Shown piece by piece: positions 1 through 8,843 of a stretch of DNA of 64,000 bases. The notes beneath the pieces were generated by a model. The model worked only from the letters and a program-made list of their open reading frames with translations. It ran no database searches and was not told the DNA's origin. Origin of the DNA: Muribaculaceae bacterium (lineage in GTDB: Bacteria; Bacteroidota; Bacteroidia; Bacteroidales; Muribaculaceae); NCBI GenBank assembly GCA_017557625.1, contig JAFYYG010000001.1, positions 1 through 64,000 of the forward strand, in the 5' to 3' direction. Each line of letters begins with the position of its first letter. Within the stretch, counting starts at the first letter, position 1. The position numbers were made by a program, and so were the translations under genes.

Positions 1-142
1 CACTGATTGGCGATGAAGTTCGCCTTCGGCGCACCATTCATTTGATGATATGTGGACCAAGCTGCGAACCTCTGCGAGGTTCTTGCATGGTCTTACAGAC
101 AAATTGCATCTTCGATGCACTCTGCGTCTTCGACGCAATAGT
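1..142. repeat. Cluster of short hairpins with TTC loops
   Basis: Five small perfect stems lie head to tail: CGCC-TTC-GGCG, GAACCTC-TGC-GAGGTTC, TGCATC-TTC-GATGCA and TGCGTC-TTC-GACGCA, plus a weaker GCG stem near position 10. One frame stays open to position 142 but its product is made of the hairpins themselves (repeated CxFDAxCVFDA), so I do not call a gene. Similar TTC-loop stems recur inside the element at 58319-58492. The region looks like an intergenic hairpin cassette; its left boundary lies outside the window. Confidence 0.5.
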
Positions 143-412
143 ATAACAACCTGTTTAACAATTTATTAATATTTAAAGATGACCAATGATATAATTCGTT
201 TTTTCCACATAAAATACTCTAAATAACGGCATGGGACACGCCATTTTGCAAATCCAACGAGCTATTTCGCTGATTATCAATACACATTTTTTTAAATCAA
301 AGACCGCGGAAAACAGGAAACAACAAACTAACAACAAGCATAACAAAAAAATTTTGTTGTTCAAGTTGTTAAAATGTTGTGATAGTTGTTTGATATAAAC
401 CGAGGCAGTAGA
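143..412. other. AT-rich intergenic stretch, no gene seen
   Basis: No convincing coding region is visible. A 63-codon reverse frame would need a TTG start and gives a low-complexity product, so it is not called. Nothing else recognised apart from AACAACAA-type low-complexity sequence. Confidence 0.5.
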
Positions 413-454
413 ACAAAAGCGCCTCCACCTGATTGTGAGTGGAAGCGCTTTTGT
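413..454 (-). terminator. Hairpin terminator of the LRR/dockerin gene
   Basis: Arms 413-428 and 439-454 pair over 15 of 16 bases around a 10-base loop, with A/T runs on both sides. Read on the minus strand it ends in a T-rich tract about 65 bases after the stop of the LRR gene. It could work in both directions. Confidence 0.75.
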
Positions 455-479
455 TTATGAATTATTTCATGCACAGCTC

Positions 480-521
480 AACTATGAACTGTGAACTTTG
501 AACTGTGAACTATGAACTGTT
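480..521. repeat. Heptamer array, word AACTGTG
   Basis: Six tandem 7-base units (AACTATG, AACTGTG, AACTTTG, AACTGTG, AACTATG, AACTGTT). The array overlaps the stop codon of the neighbouring LRR gene by two bases. Confidence 0.85.
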
Positions 522-2784
522 AGTTGTTCCCTAACAGCACGTCATATACCGCTGTGATGTCGGCGCTGGTGATGTTGCCGTCGCCGTTTTGGTCGCCATT
601 GACAATGTTGCTGCTGTCGTTGGTGAGCAGGAAGTCGTAGAGCGCTGTCACGTCGGCACTGGTCACAGAGCCGTCACCGTTCACGTCGCCAGGAACAGCG
701 CTGACGGGAATCTCAACCCATGAGCTATTGACAAACTTCTTTGGCAACCAGCGCTTGTTGCGGGCAGTCCTTACCTGAGCATCGGTGATGACATTTGCCT
801 CAGTGTAACCATTATTAGTACGGCCTGGACAGATAGCTAATAATTCACCATAACTTGATGATATGGTACGCAGACTGTTGACGAGTGTGTTCATTCCAGA
901 CTCTTTTATTTGATTCATGCAGCAATTAACGGTTTGAAGCACAGAGCAACCCTGAACTGATAGGGAGGACAGTTTATTGTAAGCGACCGTCAAAGTCTGT
1001 AAATGCGATAAGCCCTGAACATTAATCGAGGTCAACTGGTTCACGGATGCATACAATTGTATGAGTTTTGATGTGTTTGACAAGTTAAGAGTTGTGAGTT
1101 TGTTGTTATTACATTTAAGGTCTACCAAGTTGCTTAGGTTGCTCACATCAAGCGAGGTGAGCTTATTGTTATGGCAATCGAGATAAGTAAGTGCCGTGCA
1201 GTTCCCCACATTGAGGCTTGTCAATGCGCTGTTGTTATAAACGTTCAATCTGGTGAGGTTAGGATTGCCGCTTATGTCAAAAGATGTCAATGCACTGCGA
1301 TCAACCAATTGGAACGTGTCACCGAACTTGTTGCTTGAGCAGTTGAGGGTTTTCACCGAAGTGGGGATATTGCTGAGCGATGTAAGTTCATTGTGGCTGA
1401 CGTTGAGTTCTTCCAGTGCCGAGCATCCCGTAAGATCAAGCGAAGTGAGCTTGTTGTACATACAACGTAGAACCTGCAATGCGCTGCAGTTAGTCACATT
1501 GAGAATTGTTAAGGCATTGCTATTGCAGTTGAGAGCGGCAAGGTTTGGATTGCTGCTGACGTTGAGGGTTCTCAGCGTACTTAGTCCTGATATAGCTAAT
1601 GAAGTGAACTTGTTGCCCGAGCAGTTTAAAGACTCCAGGTTTTGGCATGGCAGATTACCCAACGAAGATATCTGGTTGTTGCTGCAATTCAAAGTCTTCA
1701 GCGAGCTGCAGTTTTGCAGGTAATTAAACGATGTGAGCTTGTTGTTTGAGCAGTTGAGTGTCTGAATGGAGGTTGGCACACCATATAACGAGGTCAAATA
1801 ATTGTTGTTGCATCTGAGCTCTTTAAGGTTTGCAAATTGCGACAGACCTTGCAAACTTGATATATTCAAATCTGATATATTCAAGTAAGTGTAAGCATTC
1901 ATCGCAGTGGTTGTCAACCAACCTTCAGGCTCCAAATACCGCAGATGGTTCAATAAGTTCGCATCGGGGAACTCACTTGCATTAATTTTCACAGCTGGTA
2001 CATAGTCAGAAATCTGGACCTCCTTGCCCGATAGGTTGGTGTTTTTGAGAAGATCAATGTCGTTGCGATAATAATCTATAGGCAAGAAAATATGGGTATA
2101 GTAATCTTCCAAATAAGTGATATCTTTAGCATGCACAGTGTTGCTGCTACCAGGCTTTAATGTAATCAAGGTGCTTCTAGAGACGTAATCACCAGTATCA
2201 TAATTAGATGTGTATCTAAAATCCACTTCTTTCATATTATATAATCTAGGACCATTAGATTCTACAGTGCAATTCTTAATCTTAAATTCCAGATTCTCGT
2301 TGCGTGTTCCGCCTTTAATGGCATTGGCCGAAGAGCTGGAGTTGGAATTTTTTATGGTCAATGTGCCCGAACCTTGAAGATAAACATCGCAGTCCTGGAG
2401 TTTCAGTCCCGCATGGCCGCTACTTTTAGAGATGAAAGTGGAAGTGCCGCTTACAATGATATAGGTGTCATGTTTGTATTTGTCTTTGCACAGTACCGCA
2501 TCGGCATCACCAATGGTAAACTTAACGGTGCCTTTCAAATAGATGGTGAGATCACCATCCATCTCGTCCACACTGATTCCGTTGTTGCTGCTGCCACTTT
2601 TAGTGTAATCCACATTGTTGATAGTCAGTTCCCTTGTGTTGTTGTTATAACTCACCGTGCCGCCACCAGCCGAGAAGTTTGTGGTTCCCGTGATTTTTGT
2701 GCCGCACACATAAATTTTGGTTGCAGCGTTTGATGACAAAGCCACCACGGCGACCGCCATTATTAAGAGTAATACTTTTTTCAT
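520..2784 (-). CDS. Secreted leucine-rich repeat protein with C-terminal dockerin-like repeats
   Basis: Exported protein of 754 residues, probably surface or extracellular. I start at 2784 because MKKVLLLIMAVAVVALSSNA is a clear signal peptide; a longer in-frame start would add 19 residues before it. Residues about 20-230 are rich in Thr/Ser/Asn/Gly and beta-like (repeated LTIxxxx stretches), perhaps a beta-helix or carbohydrate-binding module. Residues about 310-650 hold some 15 internalin-like LRR units (L.xLxCxxNxLTSL). Residues about 697-754 hold two dockerin-type calcium loops, DVNGDGSVTSAD and DQNGDGNITSAD. The dockerin family normally binds cohesins; none is visible here, so its role is open (anchoring or maturation are guesses). 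A TAATTTTG promoter lies at 2854-2861 and a terminator at 413-454. Confidence 0.85.
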   Translation of the reverse strand: MKKVLLLIMAVAVVALSSNAATKIYVCGTKITGTTNFSAGGGTVSYNNNTRELTINNVDYTKSGSSNNGISVDEMDGDLTIYLKGTVKFTIGDADAVLCKDKYKHDTYIIVSGTSTFISKSSGHAGLKLQDCDVYLQGSGTLTIKNSNSSSSANAIKGGTRNENLEFKIKNCTVESNGPRLYNMKEVDFRYTSNYDTGDYVSRSTLITLKPGSSNTVHAKDITYLEDYYTHIFLPIDYYRNDIDLLKNTNLSGKEVQISDYVPAVKINASEFPDANLLNHLRYLEPEGWLTTTAMNAYTYLNISDLNISSLQGLSQFANLKELRCNNNYLTSLYGVPTSIQTLNCSNNKLTSFNYLQNCSSLKTLNCSNNQISSLGNLPCQNLESLNCSGNKFTSLAISGLSTLRTLNVSSNPNLAALNCNSNALTILNVTNCSALQVLRCMYNKLTSLDLTGCSALEELNVSHNELTSLSNIPTSVKTLNCSSNKFGDTFQLVDRSALTSFDISGNPNLTRLNVYNNSALTSLNVGNCTALTYLDCHNNKLTSLDVSNLSNLVDLKCNNNKLTTLNLSNTSKLIQLYASVNQLTSINVQGLSHLQTLTVAYNKLSSLSVQGCSVLQTVNCCMNQIKESGMNTLVNSLRTISSSYGELLAICPGRTNNGYTEANVITDAQVRTARNKRWLPKKFVNSSWVEIPVSAVPGDVNGDGSVTSADVTALYDFLLTNDSSNIVNGDQNGDGNITSADITAVYDVLLGNN

Positions 2785-2853
2785 ATTGTCTTGTTTTTGG
2801 GTTATTATTATGTTAATTTTTCGGTTTTTTGCTCTAAACAATATACCATGTTA

Positions 2854-2861
2854 CAAAATTA
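2854..2861 (-). promoter_or_regulatory. Bacteroidetes -7 promoter motif
   Basis: On the minus strand this reads TAATTTTG, matching TAnnTTTG. It sits 70 bases upstream of the start of the LRR/dockerin gene. Confidence 0.5.
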
Positions 2862-2909
2862 AACAAAATATTTCAAATCCATCACATTTAGCGTAAAAAA
2901 ATGAAAAAA

Positions 2910-2959
2910 AACCAAATCGGTCATTAGGCGACGAAAGGTTGTTTTTTAGGTCTATTTAT
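2910..2959. repeat. Dispersed 49-bp repeat, copy 1
   Basis: Near-identical to 48121-48168: shared CCAAATCGGTC, TTAGGCGAC, AAAGG, TGTTTTT and GGTCTATTTAT in the same order. Both copies lie upstream of a secreted dockerin-type gene transcribed on the minus strand. Confidence 0.7.
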
Positions 2960-3040
2960 CCTGTCTCTATTTCAAACAAAGACAACAAAGAAAAACAACC
3001 ACAACAAAAATGCGATTAAGCGAGAGAAAGCTGAGGTTTG

Positions 3041-3109
3041 ATAAATTAGGCGGCACCTCGGCAAAGCCCAAGCAAGCTTGTCTTTGCTCTCGGTTTGCAC
3101 TAATTTTGC
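3041..3109. repeat. Promoter-bearing dispersed repeat, copy 1
   Basis: The inverted copy of the repeat at 13294-13375 and 33308-33376. Diagnostic ends are ATAAATTAGG and TTTGCACTAATTTTG. The second end contains TAATTTTG, a -7 promoter match reading out on the plus strand. A 30-base hairpin module (TGCTCAATGC...GTGAGCA) follows at 3109-3136 and recurs inverted at 57678-57708. Confidence 0.6.
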
Positions 3110-3199
3110 TCAATGCCTTGCGAGCGTGAGCATTTTTTTAAATAATTTTTTTGTTCCGCTTTGTTGATTTTGTTTGATATACCCGAGACGATGTGCTGT

Positions 3200-3233
3200 C
3201 AAAAACAGCGTTCCCAGCAAACGTGAGAACGCT
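3200..3233 (-). terminator. Rho-independent terminator of the fumarase gene
   Basis: Minus strand: AGCGTTC stem (3233-3227) pairs with GAACGCT (3213-3207), followed by a G and five Ts. It lies about 20 bases past the fumarase stop. Confidence 0.7.
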
Positions 3234-3245
3234 TTAGTGATTTTA

Positions 3246-3280
3246 CATTGTGAATTATGCATTGTGCATTATGCATTGAT
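3246..3280. repeat. Heptamer array, word CATTGTG
   Basis: Five units (CATTGTG, AATTATG, CATTGTG, CATTATG, CATTGAT). It overlaps the 3' end of the fumarase gene and supplies its last codons (CIMHNA and the stop). Confidence 0.85.
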
Positions 3281-4916
3281 TGGAGCATCTGGGCTTGATT
3301 TGCTTGAAGAAATCGTTGCCCTTGTCGTCGACGAGGATGAAGGCGGGGAAGTCTTCCACCTCGATTTTCCAGATGGCCTCCATGCCGAGTTCGGGATACT
3401 CGACGCACTCGATGCTCTTGATATTGTTCTGCGCGAGGATGGCTGCTGGTCCGCCGATGCTGCCCAGATAAAAGCCGCCATGCTTCTTGCAGGCGTCGGT
3501 CACGGCCTGTGAGCGGTTGCCCTTGGCGAGCATGATAAGGCTGCCGCCGTGGTCTTGGAACTCATCAACGTAGGGGTCCATGCGTCCTGCTGTGGTGGGG
3601 CCCATCGAACCGCATGCCATGCCGGCAGGAGTCTTGGCAGGCCCTGCGTAGTATATGGGATGATCCTTGAGATACTGTGGCATACCCTCGCCAGCGTCGA
3701 GGCGCGCTTTGATTTTTGCGTGAGCGATGTCGCGGCCCACGATAATTGTGCCGTTAAGACTCAGACGAGTGCTAACGGGATATTGGCTCAATATCTTGCA
3801 CACCTCGCTCATGGGCTGGTTGAGGTCAATCTTCACGGCGTCGCCCTCGCCAGCTTGTCGCAATTCTTCAGGAATCAGCTCGGCGGGGTTGTCGTCGAGT
3901 TTCTCAATCCAGATGCCGTCGCGGTTGATTTTTGCCTTTATGTTGCGGTCGGCAGAGCAGCTCACGCCCAGACCGATGGGGCAGCTGGCACCGTGGCGTG
4001 GTAAGCGTACCACCCGGACGTCGTGAGCAAGGTACTTGCCGCCAAATTGTGCGCCCAATCCAATATTCTGAGCCTCCTCGAGAAGTTGCTTTTCGAGTTC
4101 TATGTCGCGGAAGGCGCGGCCTGTCTCGTCGCCGATGGTGGGGAGCTCGTCATAGTAATGGGTGGAGGCGAGTTTCACGGTGAGCAGGTTCTTCTCGGCA
4201 CTGGTGCCGCCAATCACGATAGCGATGTGATAGGGCGGACAAGCGGCAGTGCCCAGCGATTTCATCTTCTCTACGAGGAAGGGGATGAGGGTGCCGGGAT
4301 TCTGGATGCGTGCCTTAGTCTCTTGGTAGAGGTAGGTCTTGTTGGCGCTGCCGCCACCTTTGGTCACGCACAGGAACTTGTATTCCATGCCCTCAGTGGC
4401 CTCGAGATCGATTTGCGCGGGCAGGTTGCAACGGGTGTTCACCTCGTCAAACATGGTGAGGGGCGCGTTTTGCGAGTAGCGCAGGTTCTCCTCGGTGTAG
4501 GTCTTGAAAACGCCAAGCGACAGAGCCTCCTCGTCGCAGAAGCCTGTCCACACCTGCTGGCCCTTCTCGCCGTGGATGATGGCGGTGCCGGTGTCCTGGC
4601 ACAGAGGCAACTGGCCCTTCACCGAAGTCTCGGCATTGCGCAGGAAGGTGAGAGCCACATATTTGTCGTTCTCGCTTGCCTCGGGGTCGCTCAAAATCTT
4701 AGCCACCTGCTCGTTGTGGGCGCGGCGCAGCATGAACGACACGTCGCGGAAGCAGGCATTGGCAAGCATTGTCAATGCCTCGGGCTCGATTTTCAGGATT
4801 GGATTGCCTTCAAACTCGCCCACGCTCACGTGGTCCTTGGTGAGAAGGTAATACTCGGTCTTGTCTTCCCCAAGCTGGAACATGGGGGCATACTTAAACT
4901 CAGGAGTGTTAGCCAT
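3255..4916 (-). CDS. fumA: Fumarate hydratase, class I (iron-sulfur)
   Basis: Converts fumarate and malate in the cytoplasm, part of the fumarate-reducing branch used by Bacteroidales. The 553-residue protein has the class I N-terminal and C-terminal domains in one chain, the usual length. Likely [4Fe-4S] ligands are C106 (LPLCQDTG), C226 (TAACPPYH) and C312 or C320 ([12 protein letters not shown]). Also typical are [10 protein letters not shown] near residue 185 and [13 protein letters not shown] near 455. The start [11 protein letters not shown] fits the family. Odd point: the last six residues, CIMHNA, are encoded by the heptamer array at 3246-3280, so the natural C-terminus was probably extended or replaced by repeat DNA. 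The gene stands alone, with a terminator at 3200-3233. Confidence 0.95.
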   Translation of the reverse strand: MANTPEFKYAPMFQLGEDKTEYYLLTKDHVSVGEFEGNPILKIEPEALTMLANACFRDVSFMLRRAHNEQVAKILSDPEASENDKYVALTFLRNAETSVKGQLPLCQDTGTAIIHGEKGQQVWTGFCDEEALSLGVFKTYTEENLRYSQNAPLTMFDEVNTRCNLPAQIDLEATEGMEYKFLCVTKGGGSANKTYLYQETKARIQNPGTLIPFLVEKMKSLGTAACPPYHIAIVIGGTSAEKNLLTVKLASTHYYDELPTIGDETGRAFRDIELEKQLLEEAQNIGLGAQFGGKYLAHDVRVVRLPRHGASCPIGLGVSCSADRNIKAKINRDGIWIEKLDDNPAELIPEELRQAGEGDAVKIDLNQPMSEVCKILSQYPVSTRLSLNGTIIVGRDIAHAKIKARLDAGEGMPQYLKDHPIYYAGPAKTPAGMACGSMGPTTAGRMDPYVDEFQDHGGSLIMLAKGNRSQAVTDACKKHGGFYLGSIGGPAAILAQNNIKSIECVEYPELGMEAIWKIEVEDFPAFILVDDKGNDFFKQIKPRCSNQCIMHNA

Positions 4917-4980
4917 AAGAAAAAACGGTTATGTTAGTTATTATTTTTTCAAGTTTCGCAAGTTGTTAACTTGTTCACAG

Positions 4981-5116
4981 TTTAGAGTTTAGTGCTTAGA
5001 GTCTAGAGGCTAATCAGTGTGAAATCTTGAAAATTTTGAAAAAATTTTTCTCTCTAAACACTAAACTCTAACCTCTAAACCTCAAGTTTATAAAGTTTTT
5101 GAACTTTAGAAACTTG
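4981..5116. repeat. Inverted pair of heptamer arrays plus a 15-bp hairpin
   Basis: Array 4981-5008 repeats TTTAGAG-type words. Array 5054-5081 repeats CTAAACT-type words, the reverse complement of the first, so the two can pair over about 28 bases. Next to them, CAAGTTTATAAAGTT (about 5083-5097) pairs with 5102-5116 at 14 of 15 positions. All of this lies in the 517-base gap between the divergent fumarase and AAA-CYTH genes; the rest of that gap shows only the promoter at 5366. Confidence 0.7.
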
Positions 5117-5365
5117 AATTATTTATTTCAACAATGCAAAGGTAGTGTTTTTTTAGATATAACGCAAATTTTTCGTGAGTAGGAATCGTGAGGCCTCACG
5201 ACCTGCTGACCGATTGCGCTCGCGCTTTCTCTCGCTGGCCTGGTTTTGCCACAATCGGTTATATATCGCAAAAGAAGTCTCGTATTAGCTACATTTTCGG
5301 TACATTTTAGGGACAAAAAACAAAATTTATGGCATCAAAATTAAGGTAATCTAAAAAAATATGAG

Positions 5366-5373
5366 TAAATTTG
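5366..5373 (+). promoter_or_regulatory. Bacteroidetes -7 promoter motif
   Basis: TAAATTTG, 60 bases upstream of the AAA-CYTH gene start. Confidence 0.55.
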
Positions 5374-5433
5374 CCTTTTCTTTAGTAGAGGTTTATTCTA
5401 AAACATTCATTAACGACTATAAATCACCGTCTT

Positions 5434-6519
5434 ATGAGTAAAATTACCAAAGTCGTACTAACAGGCGGACCTTGCGCCGGAAAGACTACCGCTCTCGCCA
5501 AAGTGGTAGAGCATTTCTCCAACCTGGGGTATCAAGTTTACACAGTGCCCGAAGTGCCCACCATGTTTGCCGTGGGAGGCGTGGACTATCTAACTAAAAA
5601 CCAATCACTATTTTACCAAGCCGAGAAAGCAACTCTGCAGATGCAGCTTGAGATAGAGGAGCGATTCGCCTCTATCGCCGCCGAGAGCGAGAAACCGGTG
5701 CTGCTGGTGTGCGACCGCGGCACGATGGACATTTCGGTATATCTCACCCCCGAGACCTGGCAGGCCATCACCCAAGAGGTGGACATCCCCATCGACAAAC
5801 TGCGTGACTCGCGCTACGACGCTGTGCTGCACCTCGTTACCGCTGCCGATGGTGCCGCCGAGTTCTACACCACCAGTAACAACGAGGCACGCACCGAGGG
5901 CGTGGAGCTCGCTTGCACTCTCGACAAGAAGCTGCGTGGCGCATGGACCGGTCACCCTCACCTGCGCGTGATAAGCAACAGCGAGAACTTCGAGAACAAG
6001 ATTCGCCGCGTGCTGCGTGAGATTTCTAAGGTATTAGGCATTCCCGAACCCATTGAGAACGAGCGCAAGTTCATGGTGGAAGTCATTGGCGAAATCCCCA
6101 ATGCCATCGAGACCGACATTGTACAGACCTACCTCTTGAGCGAGCCCGGAACAGTGGTGCGTCTGCGCAAACGTATGATGCAGGGCAAGTATGTCTATCT
6201 ACAGACTACAACCAAGACAATAAGCGAGACCGAGCGCATCGAGACCGAGCGCAACATCAGCTACAACCAGTATATGAGCATGATGGCTCTCGCCGACCCT
6301 ACACGCCAGTCTATCCACAAAATCCGCAAGAGCTTCATCTGGGAAGGCCAGTACTACGAGCTTGACCAGTTCATCGACCCCAACCCAGGCTTCAGCGTCC
6401 TCGAGATGGACAGCGAACAAGGCGAAGTGCCCAAATTCCCGCCTTTTGTCAAGGTCATAAAAGACGTGACAGGCCAGCAGGAGTACTACAACATCAACCT
6501 GGCGCTTAAGAGTGAGTAG
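5434..6519 (+). CDS. AAA/NadR-like ATPase fused to a CYTH domain (TTD14-like)
   Basis: A 361-residue cytoplasmic protein. The N-terminal half is a P-loop NTPase: Walker A GGPCAGKTTALAK at residues 10-22, and LLVCDRGTMD near 88 as the likely Walker B/lid region. The second half, from about residue 200, looks like a CYTH (triphosphate tunnel) domain: NERKFMVEV, then alternating charged strands with VVRLRKR and IRKSFIWEG and a FSVLEMD motif. This AAA-then-CYTH order is that of the TTD14 family. CYTH domains bind triphosphates or phosphoinositides, but the substrate here is unknown. The next gene overlaps its stop by one base, so the two are likely co-translated. Confidence 0.8.
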   Translation: MSKITKVVLTGGPCAGKTTALAKVVEHFSNLGYQVYTVPEVPTMFAVGGVDYLTKNQSLFYQAEKATLQMQLEIEERFASIAAESEKPVLLVCDRGTMDISVYLTPETWQAITQEVDIPIDKLRDSRYDAVLHLVTAADGAAEFYTTSNNEARTEGVELACTLDKKLRGAWTGHPHLRVISNSENFENKIRRVLREISKVLGIPEPIENERKFMVEVIGEIPNAIETDIVQTYLLSEPGTVVRLRKRMMQGKYVYLQTTTKTISETERIETERNISYNQYMSMMALADPTRQSIHKIRKSFIWEGQYYELDQFIDPNPGFSVLEMDSEQGEVPKFPPFVKVIKDVTGQQEYYNINLALKSE

Positions 6520-7760
6520 TGCGCCTTCGCTCCATTAATTTTTTGCTCAACAAGACGGCTTTTTTTTTGAAAAAAGTTTACATATTCAATCCCCAAAACG
6601 ATTTAGCGTTGGAAAAGGGCGGCATCAACTATGTGGCACCGCCCTTTGCCATGCAGATTGCCCACGACCTTGCCGTGCTGCCGGCCTTTATTGCCGAGCC
6701 TGGCTCGCTGCTGATTACCGACAGTGACGCCGATGCCGAGTGGCTGGAACATCTAAACGCCACCTTCGGCCTTGATGTCCATGCTGTTAGGCGCGCCGAG
6801 CTGCGACGATTCACCGACTACCGCATCATGCCGTGGGGGTGGTGCCTTGACTTGCGCAGGAGGCTCATCAAGTGGGGGGCAAACAGCGACAATCTTCCAT
6901 GCAAAGACGAGATTGACCACCTGCGTGGCCTCTCACATCGCCGTGTCTCAGCGCTGATTCACCTGCGTCTCAAGGAGTTGCTTGGCAAGCAGCTATGCCC
7001 CGCGCCAGTGGAACTGGCACTCGACGATGATGTTCTCGACTTTGTGCGGCAGCACCGCAACTGCTTCATAAAAACGCCGTGGTCGAGCAGCGGACGGGGC
7101 ATATATCACACTATTGACGGCGCGTCGCCCGAATTCGCGCAATGGTGCCGTGGCGCTCTTAAGAGGCAGGGGTCGCTGCTTTGCGAACAAGCTTTAGACA
7201 AGAAAATGGACCTCGCCGTGGAGTTCTATTGCGAGAAGGGCAAGACCTCAGTGCGGGGTTATTCTCTTTTTGAAACCGACAGCCACAGCCAATATGACCA
7301 TGGAGTGGTGACAGCAAAAAACGAATTAAAAAGCCGAATCACAGCATCATATCCCGAGTTTGATGAAGTGGTAGCTGCCTTAAATCAAGTTCTTGACGAA
7401 ATGGTAGCACCACATTATGAAGGCTGGTTAGGCATTGATATGCTTCTCTATAACACACAATGCACAAATTTTGAGACAAATGGGGTCAGACCCCAATCGT
7501 CTCATTTTTCCATAGGCATCAATCCTTGCGTGGAGCTGAACCTTCGTCCCACTATGGGAGCGATTACGAGCGTTATAGGCGAGAAGCTTATTTCTCCCGG
7601 CAAGACTGCCACGTTCCGCATTGAGCAGCGAAGCGGTGCCGAGTGGGCTCAAAAAAATGAGCCGGTGATTGAGAACCACCGGCTGTGCTCTGGCACCATG
7701 TGCCTCACCACACCTTCAGACACTGCCCTTTATAGAGCGACTTTATCAGTTGATGAGTAA
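6519..7760 (+). CDS. ATP-grasp-like protein, substrate unknown
   Basis: A 413-residue protein starting at a GTG inside the previous stop codon. A TTG at 6567, giving MKKVYIFNPQNDLALEKG, is an equally good and perhaps better start because the family-like sequence begins there. FIKTPWSSSGRGIY near residue 180 and CVELNLRPTMGAI near 348 look like the nucleotide-binding lysine/glycine loop and the metal-binding E/N pair of ATP-grasp ligases. This suggests ligation of a carboxylate to an amine or thiol; substrate and pathway are not apparent. Odd point: just before the metal motif, about 15 residues (ETNGVRPQSS region) are encoded by a REP-type palindrome at 7473-7503, which appears to have inserted in frame. 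Confidence 0.6.
   Translation: MRLRSINFLLNKTAFFLKKVYIFNPQNDLALEKGGINYVAPPFAMQIAHDLAVLPAFIAEPGSLLITDSDADAEWLEHLNATFGLDVHAVRRAELRRFTDYRIMPWGWCLDLRRRLIKWGANSDNLPCKDEIDHLRGLSHRRVSALIHLRLKELLGKQLCPAPVELALDDDVLDFVRQHRNCFIKTPWSSSGRGIYHTIDGASPEFAQWCRGALKRQGSLLCEQALDKKMDLAVEFYCEKGKTSVRGYSLFETDSHSQYDHGVVTAKNELKSRITASYPEFDEVVAALNQVLDEMVAPHYEGWLGIDMLLYNTQCTNFETNGVRPQSSHFSIGINPCVELNLRPTMGAITSVIGEKLISPGKTATFRIEQRSGAEWAQKNEPVIENHRLCSGTMCLTTPSDTALYRATLSVDE
7473..7503. repeat. REP-type palindrome inside a gene
   Basis: Core TGGGGTCAGACCCCA is a perfect 7+1+7 palindrome. With flanks (GAGAC...GTCTC) the arms 7473-7487 and 7489-7503 match at 13 of 15 positions. This GGGGTCAGACCCC core is, to my knowledge, a widespread bacterial REP motif. 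It lies in frame in the ATP-grasp-like gene. Confidence 0.75.
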
Positions 7761-7775
7761 AAGTGCAATAAAATC

Positions 7776-8648
7776 TTATTTGCGCTTCTTGGCTTTTTTG
7801 CCTTTATTGCCTGTGTTGTTTTTGAGAAACTTCTTTCCGTAGGTAGTGAGCAGACCTTTAGCATTCAGGGTTTTGAGAGGAACTTTCACCTCAATCTCGC
7901 CGTCGCAGAAAGGACCGACGGCGTAAGGCGCAAACGGGCACACCATATTGCCGTCCTTGATATAGAAATTGCCGAGGTCAACAGCATTGATATTATCCCA
8001 CCACTTGACATCCTTGTCGCGCTTGTCATATTTTGGCAGGATGCGCAGCAACTTACTACGGTCAGTGATGATGTCATCGAGACGTATGGGTCGGTCAAGC
8101 GCCGCATCAAAGGCATAGTAATTATACATATAATCAGGATGCACTCCACCATAGTAGATTTCACTGTATTCGACAAAGAACACAAGGTCACCAACCACAT
8201 GGCTCTGCTTCAAATCGGTCAATTCATACATGCATCTCATGGGATCCTCCTCGAAAGTTATATCCTTCACGCCCGGTGTGCCATAATCCTTGACTATATA
8301 TTCATTAGCCATTGCACTACTGTGCAGAATGTAGTCAATCCAGTTTTTCACGCAACCGGTGAGAGTATTGACATCATTGACGTTTCCAGGGAAACAATTG
8401 GGATTTTGGCATGCATAGAACACCTCTTCAAGCAAAAAGTCATTAAGAGCCAGTGATTTCTTGCCGTTGATAGTGATGGGCCAATCGGCTTTTACCATCT
8501 CTGAGAACTTGTAACCGTCGGACTGTGGATCATCGGGTTCATAAAACCGTACAGAATCGGCGAGTTCAAAATGCTGGGTCTCAACCTTGGTTGCGCCTTG
8601 AACACTTAAGGCAACAAACATCAATGCAAAAATAAAAATCTTTTTCAT
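7776..8648 (-). CDS. Exported DUF3298/RsiV-like protein
   Basis: A 290-residue protein with a signal peptide (MKKIFIFALMFVALSVQGA), so likely periplasmic. The motif YYGGVHPDYMYNYYAFD near residue 165, followed by IRLDDIITD, is the mark of DUF3298 domains as in the anti-sigma factor RsiV and related lysozyme-binding or envelope proteins. The C-terminus is strongly basic (GKKAKKRK), which is unusual and may contact membrane or nucleic acid. It stands alone, convergent with the ATP-grasp-like gene 15 bases away. Function beyond the domain is unknown. Confidence 0.7.
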   Translation of the reverse strand: MKKIFIFALMFVALSVQGATKVETQHFELADSVRFYEPDDPQSDGYKFSEMVKADWPITINGKKSLALNDFLLEEVFYACQNPNCFPGNVNDVNTLTGCVKNWIDYILHSSAMANEYIVKDYGTPGVKDITFEEDPMRCMYELTDLKQSHVVGDLVFFVEYSEIYYGGVHPDYMYNYYAFDAALDRPIRLDDIITDRSKLLRILPKYDKRDKDVKWWDNINAVDLGNFYIKDGNMVCPFAPYAVGPFCDGEIEVKVPLKTLNAKGLLTTYGKKFLKNNTGNKGKKAKKRK

Positions 8649-8805
8649 AGTTATAAATTTTAAAAACCATGCAAAATTACAACAAAAGGAAGATTAAAAG
8701 CAAAGAAATGACAAAGAAAAACCGAAAAATAATGGAAAAAACACCTCAAATACTAGTCAAAAACACTACAGTGGAGTTTTGGACTACTTTTTTGGTGTTT
8801 TTTAC

Positions 8806-8837
8806 CTTTTGCACCTCTGAAAACATGCCTAACTTTG
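8806..8837 (+). promoter_or_regulatory. Strong -33/-7 promoter of an sRNA candidate
   Basis: TTTTG at about 8806-8811, an 18-base spacer, then TAACTTTG at 8830-8837. No credible start codon with a long frame follows. Confidence 0.55.
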
Positions 8838-8843
8838 CATCGC

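Noticed and set aside
173-364. 63-residue reverse ORF with hydrophobic start
   Set aside because: Needs a TTG start, AT-rich low-complexity sequence, no promoter motif or homologous pattern.
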